This document shows positions 35,861 through 44,231 of a stretch of DNA of 64,000 nt, piece by piece (the first letter of the stretch is position 1; the number at the start of each line of letters is the position of its first letter). This DNA is from JAHEJJ01 sp965212205 (GTDB taxonomy: Bacteria > Bacteroidota > Bacteroidia > Flavobacteriales > Flavobacteriaceae). The stretch spans positions 1 through 64,000 of the forward strand of contig CBDBUX010000011.1 in assembly GCA_965212205.1 (NCBI GenBank). The letters run 5' to 3'. The notes beneath the pieces were generated by a model. The model ran no database searches. It saw only the letters and a program-made list of their open reading frames with translations, and was not told the DNA's origin. A program made the translations under genes and the position numbers.

Positions 35861-36766
35861 GTGGACTTGGAAACGCAACGGTTGCATCTTCCTGTTTTCT
35901 CAAAAAAGCAACTGAAGGTCTCTCTAAGGAGACTAGACCTTGTCAATTTACCCGTTGCCGGCAATAAATATTTTAAGCTGAAATACAATCTTGAAAAAGC
36001 TCAAAACCGAGGAAATGATAGGTTACTAACCTTTGGCGGTGCTTACTCCAATCATATACTGGCCACTGCCCAGGCTGGAAAAGAGGCAGGGATGGAAACC
36101 ATCGGGCTGATAAGGGGTGACGAACTTGCCGGGATTTGGGAAGACAACCCCACCTTAAGTGCTGCTGCTGAGGCCGGGATGCAATTTGTGTTTCTCAGCA
36201 GAGAAGAATACAGGGGTAAAACCAATCCATCCTTTATAGAGAAACTAAAAAAGGATTTTGGGCACTTTTATCTGCTACCCGAGGGCGGTACTAATAAGCT
36301 GGCAGTTCGTGGGTGCCAGGAAATCCTTAACTCCGATGACTCCGAATTCAGATATATTTGCTGTCCTGTTGGCACCGGCGGCACGCTCGCCGGACTGGTC
36401 AATTCCTGTAAAGAGGATCAATGCGTTTTAGGCTTTGCAACACTTAAAGGGCATAATTTCCAAGAAGATATTCGTAAATTTACATCCGGGGAAAATTGGA
36501 AGATGGTTTTGGACTACCATTTTGGGGGTTATGCCCGGATAAGCGAAGCGCTTATTTCGTTCATCAATAATTTCCAAAAAGACACCGGAATTCCTCTCGA
36601 TCCTGTCTATACAGCTAAGATGATGTATGGGTTGATAGATCTGGCAGAAAATGATTTCTTTCCGGACGGGACATCAATCCTGGCGATCCATACCGGTGGC
36701 CTGCAGGGTGTAGCAGGGATGAATAGATTGTTGAAAAAGAAAAATTTGCCATTGTTAGGCTTATGA
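35861..36766 (+). CDS. PLP-dependent ACC deaminase / D-cysteine desulfhydrase family protein
   Basis: A 301-residue fold-type II PLP enzyme. The PLP Lys is in GNKYFKLKYN (Lys 39 by family alignment), the phosphate loop in CPVGTGGTLAG, and an AYSNHI-type block at about residue 63. The family includes 1-aminocyclopropane-1-carboxylate deaminases and D-cysteine desulfhydrases; which one this is cannot be told. The start is GTG at 35861, three bases after the previous stop. The TGA overlaps the next start (ATGA). Confidence 0.88.
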   Translation: MDLETQRLHLPVFSKKQLKVSLRRLDLVNLPVAGNKYFKLKYNLEKAQNRGNDRLLTFGGAYSNHILATAQAGKEAGMETIGLIRGDELAGIWEDNPTLSAAAEAGMQFVFLSREEYRGKTNPSFIEKLKKDFGHFYLLPEGGTNKLAVRGCQEILNSDDSEFRYICCPVGTGGTLAGLVNSCKEDQCVLGFATLKGHNFQEDIRKFTSGENWKMVLDYHFGGYARISEALISFINNFQKDTGIPLDPVYTAKMMYGLIDLAENDFFPDGTSILAIHTGGLQGVAGMNRLLKKKNLPLLGL

Positions 36767-37590
36767 GAAATATACTTTTAGTAGCTATCACAGCCTTATT
36801 ATTAATAGGTTGTGGTGCCAAAAAACGATCGGGTACTGTTCAGAAAAAACAGAAGACTAAAGTGGCCACGACCCAGGAACTTCAGTTTAAGGATCCCGAT
36901 CTATTCCCATTACCGAAGGATGATGGACAATTTGCCAGTTTTAATATTCAATCGGTCGAAGATTATATTGATACTTTTTCTGAAATAGCCAAGGCGGAAA
37001 TGGTAGCTTATGGAATTCCGGCGAGTGTTACACTCGCACAGGGGATATTGGAGAGCGGTTTTGGGCAAAGTGAACTGGTACTGAAAACCAATAATCACTT
37101 TGGGATTAAATGTCATCGAGGATGGGATGGGGCTGTAGCTTATCACGATGATGATGCCAAGGGAGAGTGTTTTAGGAAATACAATCACCCGATGTATTCC
37201 TTTAGAGACCACAGTATTTTCCTCTCTTCGCGTTCCCGTTATTCTACATTGTTCGATCTTCGGCGTGATAATTATAAGGGCTGGGCAAAAGGTTTGAAGG
37301 CAGCGGGTTATGCTACAGACCCGAGATACCCCCAAAAACTCATCTCCTTCATTGAACGATACGACCTCAATCGCTTTGACCGCGAAGTGCTGCGCCAGGG
37401 AATGGCTGTAAAACGCCAGCCCAGGAAGTTCGATTTCACCACCTATCGAGTACAGGAAGGAGATACGCTTTATTCAATTTCACGTCGTTATTTCGTCTCA
37501 GTAGAGGAGATCATGAAATTGAATAAGTTACATGATAGTACGATTTCCATAGGACAGAACCTGGTCATCAAATCCGAAAGAGGGAAATAG
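36763..37590 (+). CDS. Peptidoglycan glucosaminidase lipoprotein with LysM domain
   Basis: A 275-residue exported murein hydrolase. It has a lipoprotein signal ending LLLIGC (Cys 17), then a FlgJ/endo-beta-N-acetylglucosaminidase domain (about residues 66-205) with the catalytic Glu 97 in LAQGILESGFGQ. A C-terminal LysM domain (YRVQEGDTLYSISRRYF, about 228-272) binds peptidoglycan. Its ATG overlaps the preceding stop, and hemL follows after six bases, so it belongs to a plus-strand operon from 35519 to 38885. Confidence 0.93.
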   Translation: MRNILLVAITALLLIGCGAKKRSGTVQKKQKTKVATTQELQFKDPDLFPLPKDDGQFASFNIQSVEDYIDTFSEIAKAEMVAYGIPASVTLAQGILESGFGQSELVLKTNNHFGIKCHRGWDGAVAYHDDDAKGECFRKYNHPMYSFRDHSIFLSSRSRYSTLFDLRRDNYKGWAKGLKAAGYATDPRYPQKLISFIERYDLNRFDREVLRQGMAVKRQPRKFDFTTYRVQEGDTLYSISRRYFVSVEEIMKLNKLHDSTISIGQNLVIKSERGK

Positions 37591-37595
37591 CCACT

Positions 37596-38885
37596 ATGAT
37601 ATACCAAAGAAGCAGCGTCCTTTTCTCAGAGGCAAAGAAATTTATTCCCGGCGGTGTAAATTCACCAGTACGTGCCTTTAAGGCTGTTGGGGGCGATCCT
37701 ATTTTTATAGATAAAGCTAAAGGTGCTTACCTCTACGACGTTGATGGAAACCGTTATATAGATTATATCGCTTCCTGGGGACCTTTGATCCTGGGTCATG
37801 CCTATGATCCTGTAGTGGAGGCTGTCATTGAAAAAGCAAAGAAGGGGACATCATTTGGCATCCCTACAGAAATTGAAACAGAACTTGCAAAACTGGCGGT
37901 CTCCATGGTCCCGGGAATTGATAAGATTCGTTTTGTGAACAGTGGTACCGAAGCTTGTATGAGTGCTGTTCGATTGGCGCGAGGATATAGTGGAAGGGAT
38001 AAGATTATAAAATTTGCAGGCTGTTATCACGGTCATGCAGATGCTTTTCTGATTCAGGCAGGAAGCGGAGCCGTTACCTTTGGTAGCCCCAACAGTCCCG
38101 GTGTAACCCAGGGTACGGCAAAGGATACTCTACTGGCCCGCTATAATGACCTGGATAGTGTTCGCACATTAATCCATGCCAATGAAAATCAAATCGCTGC
38201 CGTCATCATAGAACCGGTAGCTGGAAATATGGGTTGTATACCGCCCGATGAATCATTTATTCGTGGACTACGCCGGTTATGTACAGAGGCCGGTATTCTA
38301 CTGATCTTCGATGAGGTTATGACCGGATTCAGGCTGGCAGCAGGTGGAGCTCAGGAAGTTCTGGGGATCAAAGCCGATATTCTTGCCTTTGGCAAGGTCA
38401 TAGGAGGAGGGTTGCCTGTTGGTGCTTTTGCGGCCAGGAATGAGATTATGGAATATCTGGCACCCGATGGACCTGTCTACCAGGCCGGAACACTAAGTGG
38501 AAATCCATTAGCTATGAGTGCCGGACTGGCCATGCTCAGTGCGCTGAACAATGACCCTGGAGTATTTCAAAGGCTGGCAGAAAAAGCCGAATACCTGCAC
38601 CATGGGATAGCAGCTTGTCTTGAGAAGGCAGCAATAGATCATCAGATCAATAGATTTGGTTCTATGATCTCTGTTCATTTCTGTTCGGATAAAGTGATCG
38701 ATTTTGAAAGTGCTGCGAAAGCTAATAACGATAAATTTAAGCGTTATTTTCACGGAATGCTTCGGGAAGGGATATACTTGCCTCCCAGTGCTTTTGAAAG
38801 TTATTTCCTTAACGATGCCCTTAGCTACGAAGACCTCGATCTAACGATCGAGGCCTTGAATAAAATTGTTTCTGAGATTGCTTAG
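37596..38885 (+). CDS. hemL: Glutamate-1-semialdehyde 2,1-aminomutase
   Basis: The enzyme converts glutamate-1-semialdehyde to 5-aminolevulinate in the C5 heme pathway. Length 429 residues, normal for HemL. The PLP Lys is Lys 267 in LAFGKVIGGGLPVG, and the N-terminal GGVNSPVRAF block is diagnostic. It is the last gene of the operon with the desulfhydrase-like and glucosaminidase genes. No other heme genes are nearby. Confidence 0.96.
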   Translation: MIYQRSSVLFSEAKKFIPGGVNSPVRAFKAVGGDPIFIDKAKGAYLYDVDGNRYIDYIASWGPLILGHAYDPVVEAVIEKAKKGTSFGIPTEIETELAKLAVSMVPGIDKIRFVNSGTEACMSAVRLARGYSGRDKIIKFAGCYHGHADAFLIQAGSGAVTFGSPNSPGVTQGTAKDTLLARYNDLDSVRTLIHANENQIAAVIIEPVAGNMGCIPPDESFIRGLRRLCTEAGILLIFDEVMTGFRLAAGGAQEVLGIKADILAFGKVIGGGLPVGAFAARNEIMEYLAPDGPVYQAGTLSGNPLAMSAGLAMLSALNNDPGVFQRLAEKAEYLHHGIAACLEKAAIDHQINRFGSMISVHFCSDKVIDFESAAKANNDKFKRYFHGMLREGIYLPPSAFESYFLNDALSYEDLDLTIEALNKIVSEIA

Positions 38886-38918
38886 AAAAGGCTTCTTAGA
38901 ACCTTATCTTTAAAAAGA

Positions 38919-39338
38919 CTAACGAGAGGGTTTCCCTCTGTGTTCTTTACATTTGCCTTTCATTTCTCTTGCGAGTTGTAGCTTCCCCCATTTTTCATAT
39001 TGCTCTTTATTGAGAATATCCTTCATCTTTTCCTTTACCTCAATTTGCCGGTCAAGTCTGTCACTCATCCGGGCATAACGCTCATCGGCGTCTGGTTTAG
39101 TGTCGCTCGATGCCCGCTCTTCTTTTTTAGCCTCACGGGTCATGGCTTTTTCCAATTGAATCTCCTGGATCTTTTGCTGTTGATTTTCATTTAGATCCAA
39201 TGCAAGGGTGAGTTTTTTAGTTTCCAATGATGCCCATTGTTCAGGACTCATGTCTTTCATACCCCTGTGTTGATGACCATGTTGAGCATAACCTAACATC
39301 GCCACGGTTAAAAAAATACTTGTTACTAAAGCTTTCAT
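38919..39338 (-). CDS. Spy/CpxP-like periplasmic protein
   Basis: This 139-residue exported protein has a signal peptide ending MLGYAQ. The mature part is highly helical and charged, with the pattern LALDLNENQQQKIQEIQ and a later LNKEQYEKW, similar to the LTxxQ repeats of Spy/CpxP chaperones. It is His-rich at its N-terminus (QHGHQHRG), possibly metal-binding. Most likely a stress chaperone or sensor; a DUF4890-type label would be equally fitting. Its stop is 33 bases past the hemL stop (convergent). Confidence 0.7.
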   Translation of the reverse strand: MKALVTSIFLTVAMLGYAQHGHQHRGMKDMSPEQWASLETKKLTLALDLNENQQQKIQEIQLEKAMTREAKKEERASSDTKPDADERYARMSDRLDRQIEVKEKMKDILNKEQYEKWGKLQLAREMKGKCKEHRGKPSR

Positions 39339-39671
39339 GTGTTTATTTTTTATGATTTACATGAGTTTGACTTCACTTTCGAATATTGGTTTAAAAGCAT
39401 TTCAGAGTTTTAGAAATATTTAACGCTGCCGCTTTTACAAACCATATTCAGGTCTAGTTACCGAGCTTGGGGTGTTAATTAATTCCTAAGTTTTAAAAAA
39501 AGTTTATTAGCTGGTAACAATGTTTAAAATGTTGATATACAGTGTTATAAATATGTTTTGTGGATAAGTAATAAGGAGGATTGATCTGTTAAACTAAACT
39601 CAATACTGTAACATTTCATTTTTATTAAAGTCTTATAATCAAACAATCAACTGTTTTAAATCAATCTAAAA
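39339..39671. other. Intergenic region between divergent genes
   Basis: AT-rich, about 330 bases, between the Spy-like gene (minus) and the first acidic repeat protein (plus). It should hold both promoters. I see no convincing TAnnTTTG box and no RNA structure. Confidence 0.45.
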
Positions 39672-40283
39672 ATGAACAAGTTAATCGCACTTTGTGGACT
39701 CGTAATGCTAAGCACCGCCTCCACGCCGCAAGAAGGATACAACGAACTGGAATGTAACGACCAGGAGGTTGCAGTGATCATGACATCTAACCAGGAGCAC
39801 AATCCGGTGATCTATATAGCTGATAACTCAATGAGTGCACCTGCACCTAAATTAGTCAGCAGAATGGAATGGAAAACTCCTGCGGAATTAACACTTGACG
39901 AGATCGTCTATATAGAGGAAGAAACAGAAATAGACCTTGGCTTTAATACGGCCGATTATCTTCCTGAAGGATTCGACCCTAATAAACAATATGTAGACCT
40001 CAACGCCATAGAATTTATAGATAATGTTGAAACTACGGAGTTAGACTTCGATACTATAGCCTATCTGCCTGAGGATTTCAACCCATATGCCAACCCAACG
40101 GATGTAATGTCAATCGACTACATCGAAGAGGGGGAAGACGAGATCGATCTGGGATTCAACACGAGGGAATATCTGCCTGAAGGATTTGATCCACACGAAC
40201 AATACGTAGATCTTAATGCCATCGAATATATCGAGGAAGATGTATGGGAAATAGAATTTGTCAAGCAAGACCTGAGTTTCTAA
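39672..40283 (+). CDS. Secreted acidic repeat protein with YLPEGFDP motifs (paralog 1)
   Basis: I do not recognise this family. The 203-residue protein has a signal peptide (about residues 1-17) and a non-repetitive part to about residue 75. Roughly three and a half repeats of about 35 residues follow. Each repeat runs: I-x-Y-I-E-E, acidic, DLGFNTADYLPEGFDP, then YVDLNA. The middle copy diverges (YLPEDFNPYANP). The protein is very acidic and lacks Cys beyond one near the start. A similar, shorter protein is encoded 385 bases downstream, and both end at their own terminators. Alternation of aromatic and Pro-Glu motifs suggests repeated beta-hairpin-like or extended segments, perhaps calcium-binding; this is inference. 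Confidence 0.8.
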   Translation: MNKLIALCGLVMLSTASTPQEGYNELECNDQEVAVIMTSNQEHNPVIYIADNSMSAPAPKLVSRMEWKTPAELTLDEIVYIEEETEIDLGFNTADYLPEGFDPNKQYVDLNAIEFIDNVETTELDFDTIAYLPEDFNPYANPTDVMSIDYIEEGEDEIDLGFNTREYLPEGFDPHEQYVDLNAIEYIEEDVWEIEFVKQDLSF

Positions 40284-40360
40284 AAACAGCACCTCATAGA
40301 ATAGTTTTAAAGAGATTTTTCACTCATATTTTTTTTCATAGTTGGATTAGTTAGTTATAA

Positions 40361-40386
40361 GCCTCTGATATTTCAGAGGCTTTTTC
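40361..40386 (+). terminator. Rho-independent terminator of repeat-protein gene 1
   Basis: The inverted repeat AGCCTCTGA/TCAGAGGCT with a small loop is followed by TTTTT, about 80 bases after the stop codon at 40283. Confidence 0.8.
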
Positions 40387-40636
40387 CTTGATAAATTCTC
40401 GCCAAGACCTAAACCAACTGGCAATCGTGCCATCTTAACAAATATTTAACTTTAAAAAGTTCGATATCAATACTTTAACAGAGTGTGAATCTTTCTGAAG
40501 GATCACTAAAACAGCATTACCTGCACCTAATAATTCTTAGTATTTTGATGCAATAATTGCCAAAATCATGAATCATTTAAACGACCTGAATTGTTAACGA
40601 ATTCAGAAGTACTATAATGGATAGGCAATAGCTTTG

Positions 40637-40644
40637 TATCTTTG
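40637..40644 (+). promoter_or_regulatory. Possible -7 box of repeat-protein gene 2
   Basis: TATCTTTG, about 25 bases before the ATG at 40669. No TTG at the -33 distance is clear. The rest of the gap 40387-40668 holds nothing I can identify. Confidence 0.45.
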
Positions 40645-40668
40645 TCATAGATTTAATCTATTAAAGTT

Positions 40669-41097
40669 ATGAAAAAAGCAAGTTTAACATTCAGCATTTT
40701 TTTGTTCCTGTTAACCCATACAGGATTAATGGCCCAACAACCTAAAAATGATTGTGAGCCATTTGATTTGAACAGTGTTATCTATATAGAAGAAGATGAT
40801 GATGCCTATGATCTAGGTTTTAATACTGCAGACTATCTTCCATTGGATTTCGATCCAACGGAGTACTATGTAGACCTTAATACGATCTATTATATTGATG
40901 AAGATGAGGTGATTGCAGATTATTCGGCCTTTTTGCCGCATGATTTTAATGCTTATGCCTATCCTGCATATTTCAGGTCGATTGACTATCTGGATCCTAC
41001 AGATATGATCGAATTGGAATTGGAAACTGCAGAAAGTCTTCCAGAAGGTTTCGATCCTTTCAAAAGGACAGAAAACAAAGAGATCTTCTCTCTATAA
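40669..41097 (+). CDS. Secreted acidic repeat protein with YLPEGFDP motifs (paralog 2)
   Basis: A 142-residue protein. The signal peptide ends at LMAQQ; the mature part consists mainly of three repeats of 32 to 36 residues with the same motif order as the protein at 39672: YIEEDD, LGFNTADYLP, DFDP, YVDLN, then a divergent middle unit (FLPHDFNAYAYP) and SLPEGFDP. The unit order A-B-C is the same in both proteins, so they stem from duplication of a whole gene and not from independent repeats. No function is recognised. Confidence 0.8.
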   Translation: MKKASLTFSIFLFLLTHTGLMAQQPKNDCEPFDLNSVIYIEEDDDAYDLGFNTADYLPLDFDPTEYYVDLNTIYYIDEDEVIADYSAFLPHDFNAYAYPAYFRSIDYLDPTDMIELELETAESLPEGFDPFKRTENKEIFSL

Positions 41098-41117
41098 TTA
41101 AACTAATTTAATTGAAG

Positions 41118-41145
41118 ACCCCGGCCCAGGTGCCGGGGTTTTTTT
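41118..41145 (+). terminator. Rho-independent terminator of repeat-protein gene 2
   Basis: A GC-rich stem ACCCCGGC/GCCGGGGT followed by a T run of seven. It also lies just beyond the end of the converging SLC13 gene. Confidence 0.85.
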
Positions 41146-41147
41146 GT

Positions 41148-42581
41148 TTAGAAAAGCAGGGGAATAACATATTGAAATACCAGAATCAGCAAGCCAACTG
41201 AAATCAGGTTGAGGATGATGCCTACCCTTACCATTTCATGGACCCGCACATAGCCACTGGCAAAAACAATAGCGTTAGGCGGTGTCGCCATAGGCAACAT
41301 AAAGGCGCAGCTGCTGGCAATCGTAACGGGGATCAGTAGATAAAGCAAAGGAATTTCGAGTCCTATAGCGATACCGGCTACTACCGGGGCCAATACTGCT
41401 ACCAGGGCCACGTTGCTCATGAGCTCTGTCATAAAAAGCATCAAAAAGATCAGTAAAGCTGCCGTAAGGAGGATACTTATATCACTGCTCGCGATGCTGG
41501 AAGCTACGACATCTACGATACCGCTGACCGACATGCCTTTTGCCAGTGCAAGTCCGCCACCAAACAAAATGAGAATGCCCCAGGCCAGCTTAGTAGTGTC
41601 TCCCCAGCCAATGAGAAAGTCCGATTTTCTGAGATTATAGGGAATGGCAAACAACGCAATAGCCGCAAACATACTGATCATAGTATCAGAAAGCCCCAGT
41701 CCCGGAATGAAATTATTGATAACCGTGCGGAAAATCCAAAGAAATACTGTAAAGCCAAAAATCACAAGGACCATTTTCTCTTTACCCGAAGTAGGACCTA
41801 ATTTCTTCAATTCTTCATCAATGACCTCCCTTGAAGCCTGAAATTTTAACTGTTTACTTGGGAACATCCATTTCACTAATACCAGGTAAGAGATAGTGAG
41901 CATTATTATTGAAAATGGCAGACCAATAGTCATCCATCTTAAAAATGATACTTCGATATTATATTCATTTTCCAACAAACCAATCAGTACTGAGTTTGGT
42001 GGGGTGCCAATAACGGTGGCAATACCCCCCGAATTGGCCGAAAAGGCTATTCCTAGCATAACACTTAATGCGAAGTTTCGATCGCTTTTGGTAAAGCCAT
42101 CCTCATCGTAGATCAAAAGGCTAATTACAGACATGGCGATGGGGAGCATCACCACAGTACTGGCTGTATTGCTGATCCACATACTCAGGGCAGCGGTAGC
42201 GATCATAAAACCAAGTACAACCCGATCTGGGGTAGTGCCTGTAATACGAATAATGTTAAGTGCGATACGCTTGTGCAGATTTACCTTTTCGAGCGCCAGC
42301 GCGAGGACGAATCCTCCAAAGAACAGGAAGATGATGGGGCTTCCATAGTTGGCCCCTACATCGGCTATCGGCATTATCTTAAGCAGCGGAAATAACAGAA
42401 GAGGCAAGAGTGCTGTTACTGAAATGGAGACTGCTTCCGTAATCCACCAGGTAACCATCCATAGGGCTGTGGCGATAACTGCGTTGGCATGTTCTTTACC
42501 GGGAAGTAGATCTGGTAATAGAAGAATGGTTATAAAGAAAAGCGGACCTAGAACAAGGCCAATTTTCCTGCTGTTCGGCAT
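41148..42581 (-). CDS. SLC13-family anion symporter (DASS)
   Basis: A 477-residue inner-membrane carrier with about eleven hydrophobic segments. DASS proteins import dicarboxylates, citrate or sulfate with Na+. Two family signatures are visible: SNTAST in the first half (about residue 138, in WISNTASTVVMLPIA) and its repeat-half partner near MSNVALVAVLAPV. A third conserved block is ATPPNAIVFASGY near the C-terminus. Substrate cannot be told. The start is MPNSRKIGLVLGPL at 42581. Confidence 0.92.
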   Translation of the reverse strand: MPNSRKIGLVLGPLFFITILLLPDLLPGKEHANAVIATALWMVTWWITEAVSISVTALLPLLLFPLLKIMPIADVGANYGSPIIFLFFGGFVLALALEKVNLHKRIALNIIRITGTTPDRVVLGFMIATAALSMWISNTASTVVMLPIAMSVISLLIYDEDGFTKSDRNFALSVMLGIAFSANSGGIATVIGTPPNSVLIGLLENEYNIEVSFLRWMTIGLPFSIIMLTISYLVLVKWMFPSKQLKFQASREVIDEELKKLGPTSGKEKMVLVIFGFTVFLWIFRTVINNFIPGLGLSDTMISMFAAIALFAIPYNLRKSDFLIGWGDTTKLAWGILILFGGGLALAKGMSVSGIVDVVASSIASSDISILLTAALLIFLMLFMTELMSNVALVAVLAPVVAGIAIGLEIPLLYLLIPVTIASSCAFMLPMATPPNAIVFASGYVRVHEMVRVGIILNLISVGLLILVFQYVIPLLF

Positions 42582-42630
42582 AGGGATCTATTTGACCCCT
42601 AAGCTATAATATTTTCGAGAAGTATTAAAA

Positions 42631-42658
42631 ACAAATAAAGGAGCCTGTGAAGGCTCCT
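42631..42658 (-). terminator. Rho-independent terminator after the PKD lipoprotein gene
   Basis: Minus strand: AGGAGCCT/AGGCTCCT hairpin with a four-base loop, followed by TTATTTGTTTTT, directly behind the stop codon at 42664. Confidence 0.8.
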
Positions 42659-42663
42659 GTATT

Positions 42664-44080
42664 TTATTGGACCGATTCCCCAAAATCTATGGGAATAAGA
42701 TTGAGATCTTCATCACAGGCTCCGTATAACAGCTTTACTTTACCGTCTTCCTCATATCCCGCCACAAAGAACAGATCGTTGTCCCAGTCTATGATCTCGG
42801 GCATATATTTACCGGCATAGGCCAATTCGGTCATCAGCGCACCACTGTTGTCATATTTTTTTATGAAGCCATCTGTTGAGAGAATAAAACCTTGTTCCAG
42901 AGCAATTAAGGCCTGGTTATTCGGTGTCCCTTCGAAATATTCTCTGAAAAGTAGTGTGCCGTTATTGTCGGTCACAATGATTTCTCCATTGGCATATAGC
43001 GCCAGATTTCCGTTAGATAGTTTCTCCAGATGATAACTACCATTCAGATCATTTGCCGAATCGAGCTTTGTATCGAGTTCTGATTCGGTGTAGATCACAT
43101 GAGATGTTACATTAAACGATTCGTCGAAGAAAATCAACAAAGGTTTATAGTCGGTGAGTCTGGGATCTGTATCATTCTTTGAAAATACGGCTCCGAAAGC
43201 AACATATCCACTACCTCTTACCACCATATCTCCAATCATGGCATCCGCAGCGCCAAAACTATGGAGGCTTATATCAAAAGCATCTCCGCTGGAATTCCTA
43301 GTTTCAATACTCGCTTTATAGATTCCGGCATCCTCCGTAGATCCGTAATAATACCAGTTAGAACCATCCCTGAGCACTCCGTAATTGTGTTTGGCGGCCG
43401 AATTAATGGCGTTTACAAACCCCCAATCGCTCATATAGGTTATTTCCTGAGTACCATAAAGACTAACCAGGGTTCGGGCAAAAATAAAGTTCATATTTCC
43501 ACTGGGATAGAAATTTACAAAAGCACTATTGCTCTCATGAGGCTTGTCGGCCAAATAATTTGAGCTTAAAGTATAGGATTCGTCTAGTTCCTTATAGTAG
43601 AACTTTGTACCTGCCGGCCCTTCTTCATCCTCGAGGTTTTCGATATAATAGATATTTCCGCTTATCGGATGGATACCTAATTCAATGGGGATGGCCGAAA
43701 AACCATCTTGCACTACCGGATAGATGTAAAACGATTCCGCGTCTAAGACCGTAACTTGTTTGGTGTAAATGTCCGTTTCTTCTTCTTCGTTGGTCACCGT
43801 TAGGGTGATGGTATATTCACCACCGGTTTCGAATTCCGTCTGAGGATTTTGTTCTGTACTGGTTTCACCATTTCCAAAATCGTAAAGGAAGCTTACCGCT
43901 CCTTCGGAGCAGCTGGTAATTTCAAGGTCCTGGCCAATAGCTAGTACAACATCGCTAAGCTGAAAGCAGGCATCCAGACCATCAATCGGATCGGGGGTCC
44001 TTCTCAATGTCTTCCACAGGCTCCATAGAGCAGGAAGCAAGTAAGGCAAAAAAAAGGAAAAGTAGGTAATAGTGCTTCAT
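42664..44080 (-). CDS. PKD-domain lipoprotein, frameshifted near its N-terminus as read
   Basis: The open frame from 44049 lacks an exported start. Another frame from the ATG at 44080 gives MKHYYLLFLFFALLASC, a typical lipoprotein signal, then SMEPVEDIEKDP. A run of five C (43993-43997 on the plus strand as G) apparently should be four; with that, DPDPIDGLDACFQ joins the main frame. The mature protein of about 470 residues has a PKD domain (about residues 50-110, VSFLYDFGNGETS, GEYTITLTV) and a long C-terminal part that looks like a beta-propeller. It is probably surface-exposed. No substrate is recognised. Confidence 0.75.
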
Positions 44081-44231
44081 AATGACAGATTTGGGGTTCT
44101 GTCTTTATAAAACGCTTATTTTCAATACGATATTTTAAAAATTAACAGGTTTTCGACGAACGGAGCAATAAGTTAAAATACTGTTAATCAGAACTATACA
44201 AATAAAAACGTTAAATTACGTAGGAAAGGAC

